Source: Blasia pusilla (taxonomy: Eukaryota; Marchantiophyta; Marchantiopsida; Blasiales). From it: 64,000 bases of DNA. Under the pieces are notes generated by a model that was given only the letters and a program-made list of their open reading frames with translations, ran no database searches and had not been told where the DNA came from. This document shows, piece after piece, positions 11,660-23,010 of the stretch. Made by a program: the position numbers and the translations under genes. Numbering within the stretch: position 1 is the first letter of the stretch; every line of letters starts with the position of its first letter. The stretch is taken from positions 19,840,001 through 19,904,000 of the forward strand of contig CM114271.1 of NCBI GenBank assembly GCA_050084515.1. Direction: 5' to 3'.

Positions 11660-14600
11660 CGGTTCCCCAAACTCCTCCTCGTCAACGAAATCCAGCCCCA
11701 GCGGAGAACGCTTCAGGACGAGCGAGACAACCGATTCAGCCCAACCTCCAAAACGCAGAAGAGCGTCCCAAACTCTACATCACATGTTTCAAATGGGGTC
11801 GTTCATGCGTGAGACGTACTACTGCTCCACAATACCACAATACCGGAGCACTCGAAGACAAGAACAAGAATATACGAAATTCCGGGACCCGCGCGGAAAA
11901 ACATCATCTCGCGCTCATAATGGGGCACATGTAGTTACGCCAGTCCGCGGATCCCGAATAACTTATTGGCCGATAGATAACCACACTTGTATAGTGCCCG
12001 CTCGTCGGGAGGTAGAACGGGAAAATGAGGTAGCGTAGAGAAAAGAAAGAAATGAAAGTGAGAATAAATTTTATACAAATTATTTAAGGGTTTTTGTGAA
12101 TACTTTTGCTGATAAACTTCATCGACTTCCTAGTCAGAATATCGGGATTTTTTTCCTTCGTAAATTTGCTGAAGATTTTAAAGATTGTTTTAGTATTCCT
12201 TTAGTGATGCCGGAAATCTATTCTATTGTTTGAGTATGCTCCATCTCTTAAGTTTAACTCTGAGAAAATGTTGAAAATACTCATGTGGTGGGTATTTTTA
12301 ACCACCTTCTCATATGAAAACTAACCATTTATGAAGCTTTATGGACATATGTCTTCGTCTCAAGTTTGGGGTTTAACACGAGAGGGATACCTCAAATAAA
12401 AGAAGAAATTTGTGCTTTCGTGCGAAATGTACCAATAGTTTTGTGCAATGCATTGGGTAGGAGGATCTCTACAGGGAGGTCTCACCAAAGTTTTTCACCT
12501 GGTAGAGAATGGGGGATCCCTCAATTTTGTACCTCCCTCCCTTCTTTGTCCTTGTTGAGAGGAATGGAGGGTTTATCCTTCTTGCTCCCCCATCCCACCT
12601 ACCTTATTCTCTTTTCCATTCCCATGCGGGAGGGAGGGAGCATTGGAGGGGTTCCGTCTCTAAACTCTTTCCATTCCTTCCTCTACCATTGACCTTCCCT
12701 CCACTATTGCCTGAATAACTTAAGGAGGTCCCGACCCTTTCTGAAAGAAAGAAGAGGTAGGCCATTGAATTCTAGTCCGAATCAAGAGAGAGGGTCATGA
12801 ATTAATAGGATCCACTTGATTACCTGCTTTTACCACTTAGTGGCTTGGTCCCACTCTTCAAAAGCATAGCTATGTCTCTAGGGTTCAATGATTCAATCGG
12901 TTGTTATAGAGTGACTCGCTTCTTAGCAACATCCTAAACAACCCACCAAGTTGTTAATGATGTTAGCTCACTTATGTCTTGTGGCTAAAGTGGGGGTTTT
13001 TTTTTCTCTTATTGTACCTCTTATTAAAATATTTATACTATCTATTAACGTCAACGTAGAAAATTTTACTCCAAGTCATTGATGGTGTGCGTAGTGGAAA
13101 ATTCGGAATGGAGTAGTCGAGAAGTTTTCAAAAAGTCTTGTGCATTACTTGGGTTATAAAATATAGTGAATGTCATTTATTAACCATATTATTTGTTGTA
13201 AATTTTCATCCCAACGTGGATGAAAGCTATCAGGACATACTACTACACTTTTTTCCTTAAGTTTTTTCTTTGCGTTCATAAAGGAATTAGAATCAAAACC
13301 TTATTATAGTCCAATCTATGAATGCAAGTCCAAGTAAAATAGATTCATGGATTCTGTGTTTACATTCAATTAGTTCCCACAACATTTCGATGGGCTACAT
13401 TAAAATGTGGGATAAAAGTTAAATTAAATTATGCATTTATGCTAAATGTTGAGAATTTTTTCCCTCATTGCATGATTACATATCACTTGGGTTAACAAAA
13501 CTTTTTTACCCATAAGGGAAAATTAAAAATTTTATATTTAATAATAATATGGAAAAATAGAGAAATGCTAAAATTTCCCAAAAGCCTCAAAGTTGACACA
13601 TGAAATTGGGAAAATTCCAAAAAGTTAACTCGCACTCAAAAAAAAGAAGAATAAAAAATCACGACCAAAAAATTTAGAATACTTTTTCATTTGGATATGT
13701 GGACGTTGTGGAAGTGTTGAAAGTCACAAAACATACTTTCTAAAAAATAGAAGTGAAAATGATAAATGCAACACGAACAAAAATGCTGTATAAGAGACCC
13801 TTGAGATGCTGAAGGGAAAAAGTTCAGACACTCGAAATATAGAAGTTAATCTAGTATTGCATTTTAGAACCAAAGAATTTCCATTTGTTAGTTTGATGTA
13901 TCCGTGCTTCACACAAGTGAAAAAGGCTTATTCCCATGTAGTTTAGTTAAATGAAGCTAAGCTATTAGGTGTCGAGACAAGAAACAACCAAAAGGAAAGG
14001 TGTCGAGTAGAGATATCCCCATTGCTAATAATATTATAGATTATTATCAGCAAAACACATGTTGAATGATAATGAAAAAAACTTGCCAGTCTTATGCAAG
14101 TATTGACTTCATGAGAACCCTAGAAATGAGTGGATGCTTTCACATTTTCTCGTGTTTAGAAAAGAAATCGTGACATCTTTTTCAATTTTCTTAATTCTAA
14201 AACTTTCCATGAGATCTCCATGTTAAGGCAGAAAAAGCTCCCACTTTTCGTCCATTATTTTTTAATTTAAAGGAAAAATGGAATTTATTTGACATGTCGA
14301 ATGTCACCACATGAAACGGATTCGTGCGGGTACCTAACATGAAGTTACTAACCCGACCTAGCCGTGGTTACCTTAGTCGCGGAATGGTCCCGGACGTGAG
14401 TATCTCCGGACTGCTTGGGCTGCCCGGCCTCCGATCCCGAGCCGAAATAAATTCCCTGTCCACGTGTCACTGAGAAAATTGAAAACTGGAAGACCATGCC
14501 GTACAGTGCGCTCATGCACCCCTCTTAATCGGGCCGTCCGTATGGGGCATGTTCGTACGACGAGGATCTAAGGAAAGGTTGGGCGCACGTGTCTTGACCT

Positions 14601-15700
14601 ACTTCGTTCGATCTGTGGTAGGAACTCATCGCTGGTAAATAAGTTATCTTAACAAATTACCAGGGACGGAAACGAAGTAGTACCTGAAAATTTCCTACAG
14701 TATATCTCTCTCTAGGACGTCCTTCCGGATGACGGTATCCCCATTTAATGACCTTACAAGTTTAGGTTAACGACGGACGAAGTCCTACACCATCAAGGGA
14801 AAAAGGTATTCAATACTTTACTCTTCAGAATTTCGTTAAGATTTATAAATGGAAACTTTTAGTATTTTTATCATCCATATTTAAATATATGATATGTTAT
14901 GTAGTAGAATGAGAAATCCAAATAGGTGTACTTGTCATATCTTCTATGGTCTTGTAGATGTTTAAAAAAGGATTTTGAGCGTAGCATTTTTTATAGACTT
15001 CAGAATTTTGGGAGATTACATATTCTATTCAATTTCCATGAAATTGAAAATAGCGGTGTTATGTGATGGGATGTGGAACCCCCAGTTAAAGATTAAATGT
15101 TTGTGAATTTTTTTAAAAAATCGACCCAACATTTTGATCATGCAAAGTCTTGTTTCCAAGATCCAACTCATCGCTAATCTATGTCATTCAAGGAGTATAG
15201 GTTTTTTTCATTTACGACCATGTTTTTATTGACACATGGCAAGGAGTTTTTCCAGGGTTGCACGTTGACAAAATCCGTGATTTATTTGGTATTGTATCAT
15301 AATCTTGATACAATACCACGGAATATTATTTGTTTGCCATATATATTCTTCCACTACCAACTCATTCATCTCCCACCTCTTCCCCTTGTGACTCTTCTTC
15401 TTCTACATCTATACTCAAGGTTCATTGCAAGGGATCATTGTAAAACCTCCTTGCATATTCAAGGCATTATGTCTTGGGATTGGGAGAATATTCAGAATGA
15501 GCATCTATTTTGAATACACGTCTTATCATCGGTTCATCCCACTCAATGCACCAGTCTTGGGACGCCTTCATTACAACAACACCTTCAAAGTAGCGGAGCT
15601 ACCTAAATTTTAGGCAGTTTATGAGTTTTCATAAGAAGGCTAGCATTAGGATCTCTCTCTCTCTAGAAGTTCCAAGAGCATATAGAGTAGCACCTCTTCA
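11660..15700. other. Upstream region of GRAS gene and AT-rich intergenic DNA
   Basis: The first few hundred bases should hold the GRAS promoter and 5' UTR; I could not fix a TATA box. The rest is AT-rich with no recognised gene. A more GC-rich island at about 14320-14790 stands out and contains two CACGTG sites (near 14461 and 14586), but I cannot say what it is. Confidence 0.55.
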
Positions 15701-15707
15701 TCTAGAA

Positions 15708-16645
15708 TCATGGGCAAAGTCCATGTTTGTGGACTTACATCCATCGTATAGAAGGACTTGTCCATATGGGCCCCATCTTCTTCCTCCCCCATATTTTCCA
15801 ACTTTCCCATGTGTCTTGAGCTCACTTGCCACTTCCTCCCTTTCCCCTCGCCATATCCCATTCTCTTCCCCCTTGTTGCCTTGTCCGCCACCGCCAAGCT
15901 TTCCACCTTTTGCAAACCATGTCTGTGAACATGTACGAATTTGTCCTCCCAGGGATCAAGTTGTGGGCTTTTTGGTAATCCATGTTCTTTTGTGGAACAC
16001 TATATAATAGATCATAACTTAGAACTTGACTAGGAAAGGTTGCACGAGAACAGACAAGTCCGGATATGTCCACGGACATGCTCGACCTGCACTCGAGCCC
16101 TCCGCGCACACCTGGGTTGACGGAGCTTGCACTCATTGCGTGGCTCACCACGGCCCGCAGTAGGCCCATAGGGTGAGCTACGCAACGGGTGGGGGCTCTG
16201 TCATCTCGGGTGTACGTGGCAGGCTCTTGGCCATGGTTGCACATAAATGGACAAGTCCTTCCGTAGGACGGACATGGGTTCCAAGAGGTGGGATCCGCAC
16301 TTTATAGTCCATGATGGGAGGCAAGGCAAGGATGACTGGAGCAATGAGGGAGGAGGGAGTGGAGGTGAAGGGAGGAAGAAACGAGGGAGTATGGAACACG
16401 AACGCAAGTAAGGGGAAGGAGAAAGAAGGGAAAGGTGGGACCCATATGGACAAGTCCTTCCATAGGACGGACGTTAGTCCACGGACATGGACATGTCCAC
16501 AAACACGGACTTTGTCCATATGCAACCTTGCTCTTGGCAGGCTGGGGTGCAGGCCGCTGGTACCCCGGCTCGCATGGGCATGTCCGTCCATAGGACGGAC
16601 ATAAGTCTGTGGATAGGGACTTTGTCCGTGTGCAACCTTGCGACT
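15708..16645. repeat. Cluster of a dispersed GGAC/GTCC-palindrome repeat
   Basis: Copies lie at about 15708-15770 (reverse), 16242-16530 (forward, with two palindromic ends around a purine-rich middle) and 16575-16645 (forward). Each end is packed with GGAC and GTCC half-sites, often as palindromes such as GGACAAGTCC, GGACATGTCC and GTCC-ATAGGACGGAC, and closes with TTTGTCC-ATATGCAACCTTGC-type sequence. The whole 16242-16530 unit recurs inverted at 28441-28740. Open stretches across it are by-products of its composition. Confidence 0.8.
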
Positions 16646-17940
16646 AGGGCTTTTTTACTCTCCATATCTCATCAAGGGATTCAAGGGTGCTTTCATGCTG
16701 AATATTCGAGCATCTTTGCAATTGCTTTATTCTCATAAATTTAGCAAATGATTTTAGCTCTCTATATAAGATGTGTGCATATATTGTGATAAGTCATCTA
16801 CCATACTCTACAGTTGGATAGGTTGGGGGCTTTTAATTTATTGGATATGGATAAGCCTCCTTCTCGTGTTTGCCTTTAGCTTTCAGTTAGGTTTTATATC
16901 GCTTTGCTAAGTTGGTTTTCCCCCCCACTTTAATGCACATTTATTTCCTTATGCGACTAACACATTCAATTCAATTTCTTGTGTGAAAATATTCAAGGAG
17001 TTACACTTTATATGAGGACAGTTTGGACAAAAAGTAAGTTTCATTCCATTTTTTTGATCCTTCTATGTCTTTGGTATACCAATTATCTATTCTCACAAAG
17101 CTTCTTATAGAGAAAACAATACTGTCCAATGAGCATGTAGCGCTAGTTAATGTGATTTAATGGGTGACATGATTTTTCATTGCATCTTTGTGCCCTTTCT
17201 ACCATCAGCTCAAGAATTTGTATTTGTAGTATTGGTGATCCTCGAGGTGATCTCTTCAAGTTCCTTTAGTCTTCCTTTTGAATTGTTTCTTTCTTATACC
17301 CATTTTCTGGAGCAACTCTCTAACTTAAAACTTCTAGTCCAACATTGTAAATATTAGGTATAGTCTTCATCATGCCTTCCCTCAACATTCAATCCATCTA
17401 CTCATGATTTCACCAGCCATATCAAAAGAGTTTTAGCTCTTGGTGTCCTAAAAATATCCAAGTCTTCAAATGTGGTCCTTTTGAAGTTTTGAAAGATACA
17501 TCATGACTTCCTTTGTTATCTCAACTAGGGGATCCCCAAGTTGGCAAGTTTCTTATTGTATTTTCTCCCAATTTTCTCTTTTTGTTCATTCCCACTAAGT
17601 CTTGTCCTTCCACCAATCTCTTTCTTGGCATTCTTCGCACTTATCCCAAAGGAAAAATTTGATTAAATTTTTGGTCTTAGTACGTTTGGTATAGAAGATG
17701 ATGTCTTGGTTTCACGATAAGTTGTCTTGCCTACTTATTTTGGAGATGTGGGGTTTCCCTCCAAAGTGCATCGGTATTGGGGTGAATGTTTGTCGCAATC
17801 TAGTAAATGTCATGTGTAATCTTAATCATGCCTTCCCTCAAGATTCAACTTGCAACACTTTGGGGAGTCTTATGAGTTATGTCTCCATTGTCACTTCTTA
17901 TTAACAATGTGTCTTGGTGGCATTACATTGTGTGGAGGCC

Positions 17941-17966
17941 CGTAGAGAGTGAGATTACTCTCTACG
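17941..17966. repeat. Perfect 10-bp hairpin
   Basis: CGTAGAGAGT at 17941-17950 pairs with ACTCTCTACG at 17957-17966 around a 6-nt loop. An outer pair, TGGTGGC at 17915-17921 and GCCACCA at 17968-17974, also matches. Confidence 0.9.
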
Positions 17967-18293
17967 AGCCACCACCCAATCATCGGTATTATGTGAGATT
18001 TGTTTCAAACTAGAAAGGGTTTCACAAATCGATTTTTTTATAATAAATTTTCAATTGAAGGAAGGGACAAACCTTTCTCGAGTATCTACTAAAATCCTTC
18101 TAAGATCCCTCCGTGAAGAGACGAAAAATAGAGAATGAGAGAAGGTCAAATTTTGCCCAATCGCATCAATTTTGATGGGGATTAGAGAAGGGAGCGTCTA
18201 AGGTGAGTCATGGAGAGAGAATAGAAATAGACCATAAGGGGGCATTGAAGATGAAGATGGAAAAAGGATATGGAATCGGAAGGAGGCTAAATG

Positions 18294-18323
18294 AGTACTC
18301 CGTACTCCTCTCTACGGAGTACT
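18294..18323. repeat. Perfect 10-bp hairpin
   Basis: AGTACTCCGT at 18294-18303 pairs with ACGGAGTACT at 18314-18323 around a 10-nt loop. Confidence 0.9.
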
Positions 18324-19910
18324 TGAGAAATCCGTGCACCGCGATGAATCATTAAAATAATAGTTTGTTTTTTCTTTCTTCCATAAAATAATAGTTGAAA
18401 GTCAATCAATGAAATGTGAATATATGTGAATTTTTAATAGCGAGCATTCTTTAGATTTTAGGTGCAATAATGAATGCTTCTATGCTTGTAAATATTTTCC
18501 TCCAGGTGTCTAATACAACTCTTAAAAACAAAATCGTTTTATTTTCACTATGTTAGTTCTAAATACGACGGGGTATTCATTATTATTTCAGAACCATGGC
18601 ATAATCAAACATACAGTAGTCAGATTAACACTCGACGAAAGAGACACGAAGTATTTCTTCTGTTTTACAGTTTTACTTATCTTAATATGTAAACGCAGGA
18701 AGCCGAAGGTACGGACGGACGGACGGAATGAATAAACGGGGCATCTTTTTCGCACAGCGTTGACGGAGGAGACGTGCCACCGTATCAAGAAGACTACAAG
18801 AGAGCGTCACGGACAGACACACTCTACTCAAATTACGTAGTAGGGAGAGGGAGAGGGAGAGGGATGGAGAAGATTGGACATTCAAAAAACTTGTGAGGAA
18901 GCATTTACGAGATGAGCAGCGGAGGAGGGATTCGGAGAATACAATAGTTCACGAATTTTTCACCCTCAAGACGTGCAGATCCGAGAGTGAGGCTAGGTTT
19001 CGTTTCCTTCTATTATGCGTGTGGAAGAATTCATCGGTAGATTTCATACTGAAAGAGCGGCTGCGAGGTAGCTTTCGTTTTCTCTGAAAGCAATCTTAAA
19101 TTCCAATTGGCGGTGCGGTAGCCAGTTTGCTTTCTTTCCGTCGGAGAAGTGGATCCCGACACACATCTTCAAAGTAACATACGGCCTGCAGGATCCATGC
19201 AGAAATCGGAGTGTGTGGTAGCCTGTCTACATGCATATGCTCAGTCACGCTCCGCATAACACGCATTCGTCACCGCTTTAATCACCACTTTTGACACCTC
19301 TGATTATGATCATGATCATGGAAAGACAGAAAGCACTTTTGAACCTTTCACAGGTCGCATGCGCTCGGCCGAATAAACTATGTTTGTTTAGGTGTATGTT
19401 TCCCTAGTTAATAGCTATTGAGAATTTCTCGAAGGTAATATCTTCAAGTGTACCAATTAGACGCAGCCGCTCGAGGATTCTGAACACTCTGAAAGTACCT
19501 CTGCCCCGACTACCAGCTCCAAGAAGAACGCTCGCCGGTGCAGGGTCCGGGGAGTTTTTTTACGAGAGGGGGTAAATTTCTGGCAGTACGTTTAATAGAC
19601 CGGTAATTAAAAAATTTTAACCGGTTTGAAAAGGTAATATTTGAAACTCCCGGGAAATTTCTGGAGTTTTTTTACAGTGTTCAGAAATTTTCCGAAATTT
19701 TATTATTCTCGGAAGTTCATTTGTGATTACTCGGAATGTTGTTCAGTTGATATCTGGCACTTGAAAAACTAATCGGAATTTTTTTTTCACGTACTCTTGG
19801 ACTTAAGCCTCTTTTCATTTCTTCTCCACTTCTGGAGTCTTGGACCTCAATGTTCATGCAAACATTCACTTTACAGTTCACACTTTTTTTTAGTGCCCTT
19901 TTAGTGCATC

Positions 19911-19965
19911 ATCCTTGGCAGGAATTGAACCTGGCTAGGCCTCCCACCAGTTGGGAGCCAAGGAT
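19911..19965 (-). repeat. tRNA-like or SINE-like fragment
   Basis: On the minus strand this 55-nt piece has a perfect 9-bp closing stem (ATCCTTGGC with GCCAAGGAT), an A-box-like TGGCTCCCAACTGG and a B-box-like GGTTCAATTCC. It is too short for a tRNA and the two boxes are too close together, so I read it as a decayed tRNA-derived sequence or a SINE head. Confidence 0.4.
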
Positions 19966-19977
19966 TTTACCCCTCTA

Positions 19978-20016
19978 TAATACATTGAAGCTTTTAGTAA
20001 AAGCTTCAATGTATTA
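19978..20016. repeat. Perfect 18-bp palindrome with 3-nt loop
   Basis: TAATACATTGAAGCTTTT at 19978-19995 is the exact reverse complement of 19999-20016; the loop is AGT. It lies about 190 nt beyond the 3' end of the hAT transposase frame and next to the tRNA-like fragment. Confidence 0.95.
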
Positions 20017-20206
20017 GAAAAGGGACCCCCTTATCCCTACCACTAAGCTTTTCCCCCTCTCTTACACATCCACAACAACTTCACTTGGGTCTAAGGCATT
20101 TAAATTTACGCGAACTTCTGGTGGAATTTCTATCTCAGGAATATATCTCTCGGGATTGGCATACACATACCTAAAGTGTGCTGAATTCTTCCAAAGAACT
20201 ATAGAT

Positions 20207-22043
20207 TCAACCAACAAACCTTTCGTAATCATCTATTTTCCCCTCCAAGGAAATCCTAAGAACAACATCCAAATGCTTTGTCATTAACCTATTCCTACTT
20301 TTAGTCTTGATCACATTCTGCACAGAGAAAGCTCTCTCACAAATAGCAGTACTAACACACTGTACCCTAGCAATATTCGCTAAAATGAGCAAGTTAGAGA
20401 ACTTACATTGCAAGGACGGGCTCCAACTTACCATAGCCCACAAATCCTTGAAGTTCCGATCTTTCCACTCCGTTGTGGCCATGAGCTTAAAGGATTGAAA
20501 CTCTTGTTTCACAGCTCCTACACTCAGTAAAGAAGGTTGCAAGTGACCTTTGAAGGGTAAATCTGTCCCAAAATATGCACAGAGGTCATCCAATTCCTTA
20601 CAACCCCAACTATTTAGTCCCACTTGCCTTGAAGGCATGTGCAGAGGATTCATTATCCTCATAGCACTAATCAAGTTGTTATCCCTAAACCGATCTCGTA
20701 AAGCCACACAAACACTCTCAGAAAAATTCTTCTGAAACAACAAGGCAGCCTCTAGATCCTTTCCTGTCCGATTCCTCAACATTTCTATGCTGTGGAACTT
20801 TCTGCCCCTAATCTCAGATTGTAAACGTTTCAAGTAACCCCCTGGAGGACCAAAGTTTGGTAGAATGTGATAACCACTTTCTTCAGAGAAAGTGGAGGCA
20901 TTCAGATCAGGGTTCTCCATTATAAAATTCATTGTTATGGAAGCTATTTCAGAAGTCACTATACTACCTATGGTACTAACATCTACAAACTTATATTGGA
21001 ACACCTTACTCAAGTTAGCAAGAAGAAACAAAATATCTGCCAAAAAGTACAGCTGATAGATCATCTGAAATGATATGAGTTTGTTATACAAATTTGCAGC
21101 ATTACCATCATCTTCCGAGGGCGAGATATCTATGAAATATGTAAGGACAGATTCCAATGAGTCACATAAAGTAGTAAATGACCGCCAACGTGACAACCAA
21201 ATAATCTTGTGGTACCTCTTCATCACTTTTCGAGAATCGTTCAACTTCTCTTGCAAAGTTGCAAGACCGCACTTCCTCTTGACGACCTTCTGAAATATCC
21301 ACTCTGACAAAGATTCAAGATAGAATCTACTTCTATCGATATTCCCTTACACCCTACACCTTTCTTTCTTTGTTAAAGCGAGGTTTGTCCTGTGCGCCAC
21401 ACAATGCACAAGACAACATAAAAGGATTGAACTTCTGTTTCAGCTGAGATGCTACTCTGTTTTGGCTTCCTACTATAGTAGAAGCTCCATCGGATCCAAA
21501 GGCCACCAGTTTTGATCCCTCAAGTCCCGAATCCTTTATCAACTCCAACAAATTGTTAGTGATTGCGTTCGAACATTTCTCTAGACATTGTAGCAATCCT
21601 ATAAAACAACTCTCTACCTGCCCCTCATGTAAGTAAGTTGCAAATACAACAAGGTGTCCAGTGACGGATATATCTGTGGACTCGTCAATCATTATCCCAA
21701 AGAAAGGAGATTGTTGCACTCTAGAAAGGTTCCTCTTGAGAAGAACTTGGCTTATATAATAACACATATCAGCACAACTTTTTTCATCTTGGTACAAGTC
21801 GCGGGTTATAGGTGCATTCACAGAAATCAATAACTTACACAGATTTGAGAACTTTGAAAATGGCAAGGCTTCCTTTGCAATGAAATATGCACATTTGAAC
21901 AAAGTCAAGAGTGCAATATCACAAGTTCGATTTGTAGTGGCTATAGCCTTGGCCATGGATCTGTTCACCACATTCGCAGCCCATGCAAGGTTCATGTGCT
22001 CATTAGACTTACCATGATCTGTGAAGGCCGAAACCTTAAACAC
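20207..22043 (-). pseudogene. hAT-superfamily transposase, frameshifted
   Basis: This is a DDE transposase of the hAT type, close in style to the ZNF862/KIAA1586-like branch. The upstream part (22043 to about 21400) contains HGKSNEHM, the first catalytic block MIDESTDISVTGHLV and the second Asp in FGSDGAST. The downstream part (21310-20207, 367 residues) ends with a hATC dimerisation region containing STAICERAFSVQN and NRLMTKHLDVVLRIS. Between them the family sequence LVHCVAHRTNLALTKK continues in another frame, so a small indel lies near 21400-21415, and a TAA follows at 21347-21349. The N-terminal zinc-finger part is missing upstream of 22043. I could not identify terminal inverted repeats or a target duplication. 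The copy cannot make a full transposase. Confidence 0.88.
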
Positions 22044-22890
22044 TCAGGCTCCGAGCTCGCAACGACGCGAATGAACAAACGAGAGAGCGAGGACGCCGAG
22101 GAGTCGAGCCTGTCGAGGTGAGAAATTCGGAAGCAGGGAGGCGTGGAAAGGCGTGGAAACTGGAAAGGCCAGGAAAGGCCAGCCCCTCCGCTCTACCCCC
22201 TCGGGCTCGGAGTCTCGTCCAGACTCCAGACTCCATGCCCGGCAGCCCGAGTCGTGGCGGCTTGCCCTAAGATGGAGGGGCTCGATCTAATCTAAGAATT
22301 TCCAGTTTTCCGGCAGCCGGAAACTGAGGCGGCAGCAAACCGGAGTGAGCGTTCTGGCTGACAACCAGAATCCGAATAAGCTTCCGTCGGAACGGCGTAT
22401 TTCCGTCGCCTATTCCCTCGGAAACAGTCGAAAACCGTCCAGAAAGTTTCCGTCCAACAAGTTTCCGGGATACCTCGAACCCCCGTCAGAAAAGCGGCCG
22501 GAAAGCTCTAACACGGCCCGGAATTCCTTCATTTTTCCCGGCTAGGTCAACACGTAGCCCCGGTTCTGGCCGTTCATTGCGCCGGAGGCCGGACTTCCTT
22601 CCGATAGTTGTGCCCGGCCTCATAACGGCCCACCGCGATAAAATCTCGCCAAGCTCACGAGAAGTTGCCCGCCAATGAGCGGGGAACGCGCAAATGGCTG
22701 GACGTATCTAGCTCTGTGAATCCATCTCTGAAAGCGGTGACAACAGTGACGCCGCCTGTGCTGATTGGAAACAAAGCGGCTGCTTGTAGTGTTGTCGTTG
22801 GCCGCTGGTGGGAGCTGACAGAGCGACAACGACAGAGCACCAGCCATGAGGCTATGAACTATGGCGAATCCACGACTTGCTTCTCGACAA
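22044..22890. other. GC-rich flank of the hAT remnant
   Basis: This stretch is clearly more GC-rich than its neighbours and repeats short CCGG/TTTCCGG phrases. Open stretches on both strands do not match any family I know. Confidence 0.4.
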
Positions 22891-22899
22891 GCTAGGAAG

Positions 22900-23010
22900 A
22901 CAAGACTGCGGATCCGTAGACACTAGAATATTGAATAAACAACTCTCGGTGAGGTTGTGCACTAGTATCTTTTCAACCCTGGCTGCTATTGGCGCCCGAC
23001 GTCGTGACGA
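22900..23010 (+). mobile_element. Possible LTR end with primer-binding-like site
   Basis: An AATAAA at about 22935 is followed by a sequence that reaches TTGGCGCCCGACG near 22989. TGGCGCC followed by a few more matching bases is the usual start of plant LTR-element primer-binding sites for Asp or Lys tRNAs. No second LTR or polypurine tract was found, so this is only a candidate remnant. Confidence 0.3.

Larger units (their letters stand above)
16650..19900. other. Intergenic region with simple repeats and hairpins
   Basis: I recognise no gene here. Notable structures are the hairpins at 17941-17966 and 18294-18323, a CGGA run near 18713-18728 and GGGAGA repeats near 18842-18864. Related phrases around CATGCCTTCCCTCAA recur at about 17371 and 17829, which suggests remnant repeats. 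Confidence 0.5.

Noticed and set aside
16178-16604. Overlapping frames on both strands around 16.2-16.6 kb
   Set aside because: They arise from the palindromic repeat, read similarly on both strands, and give no known protein.
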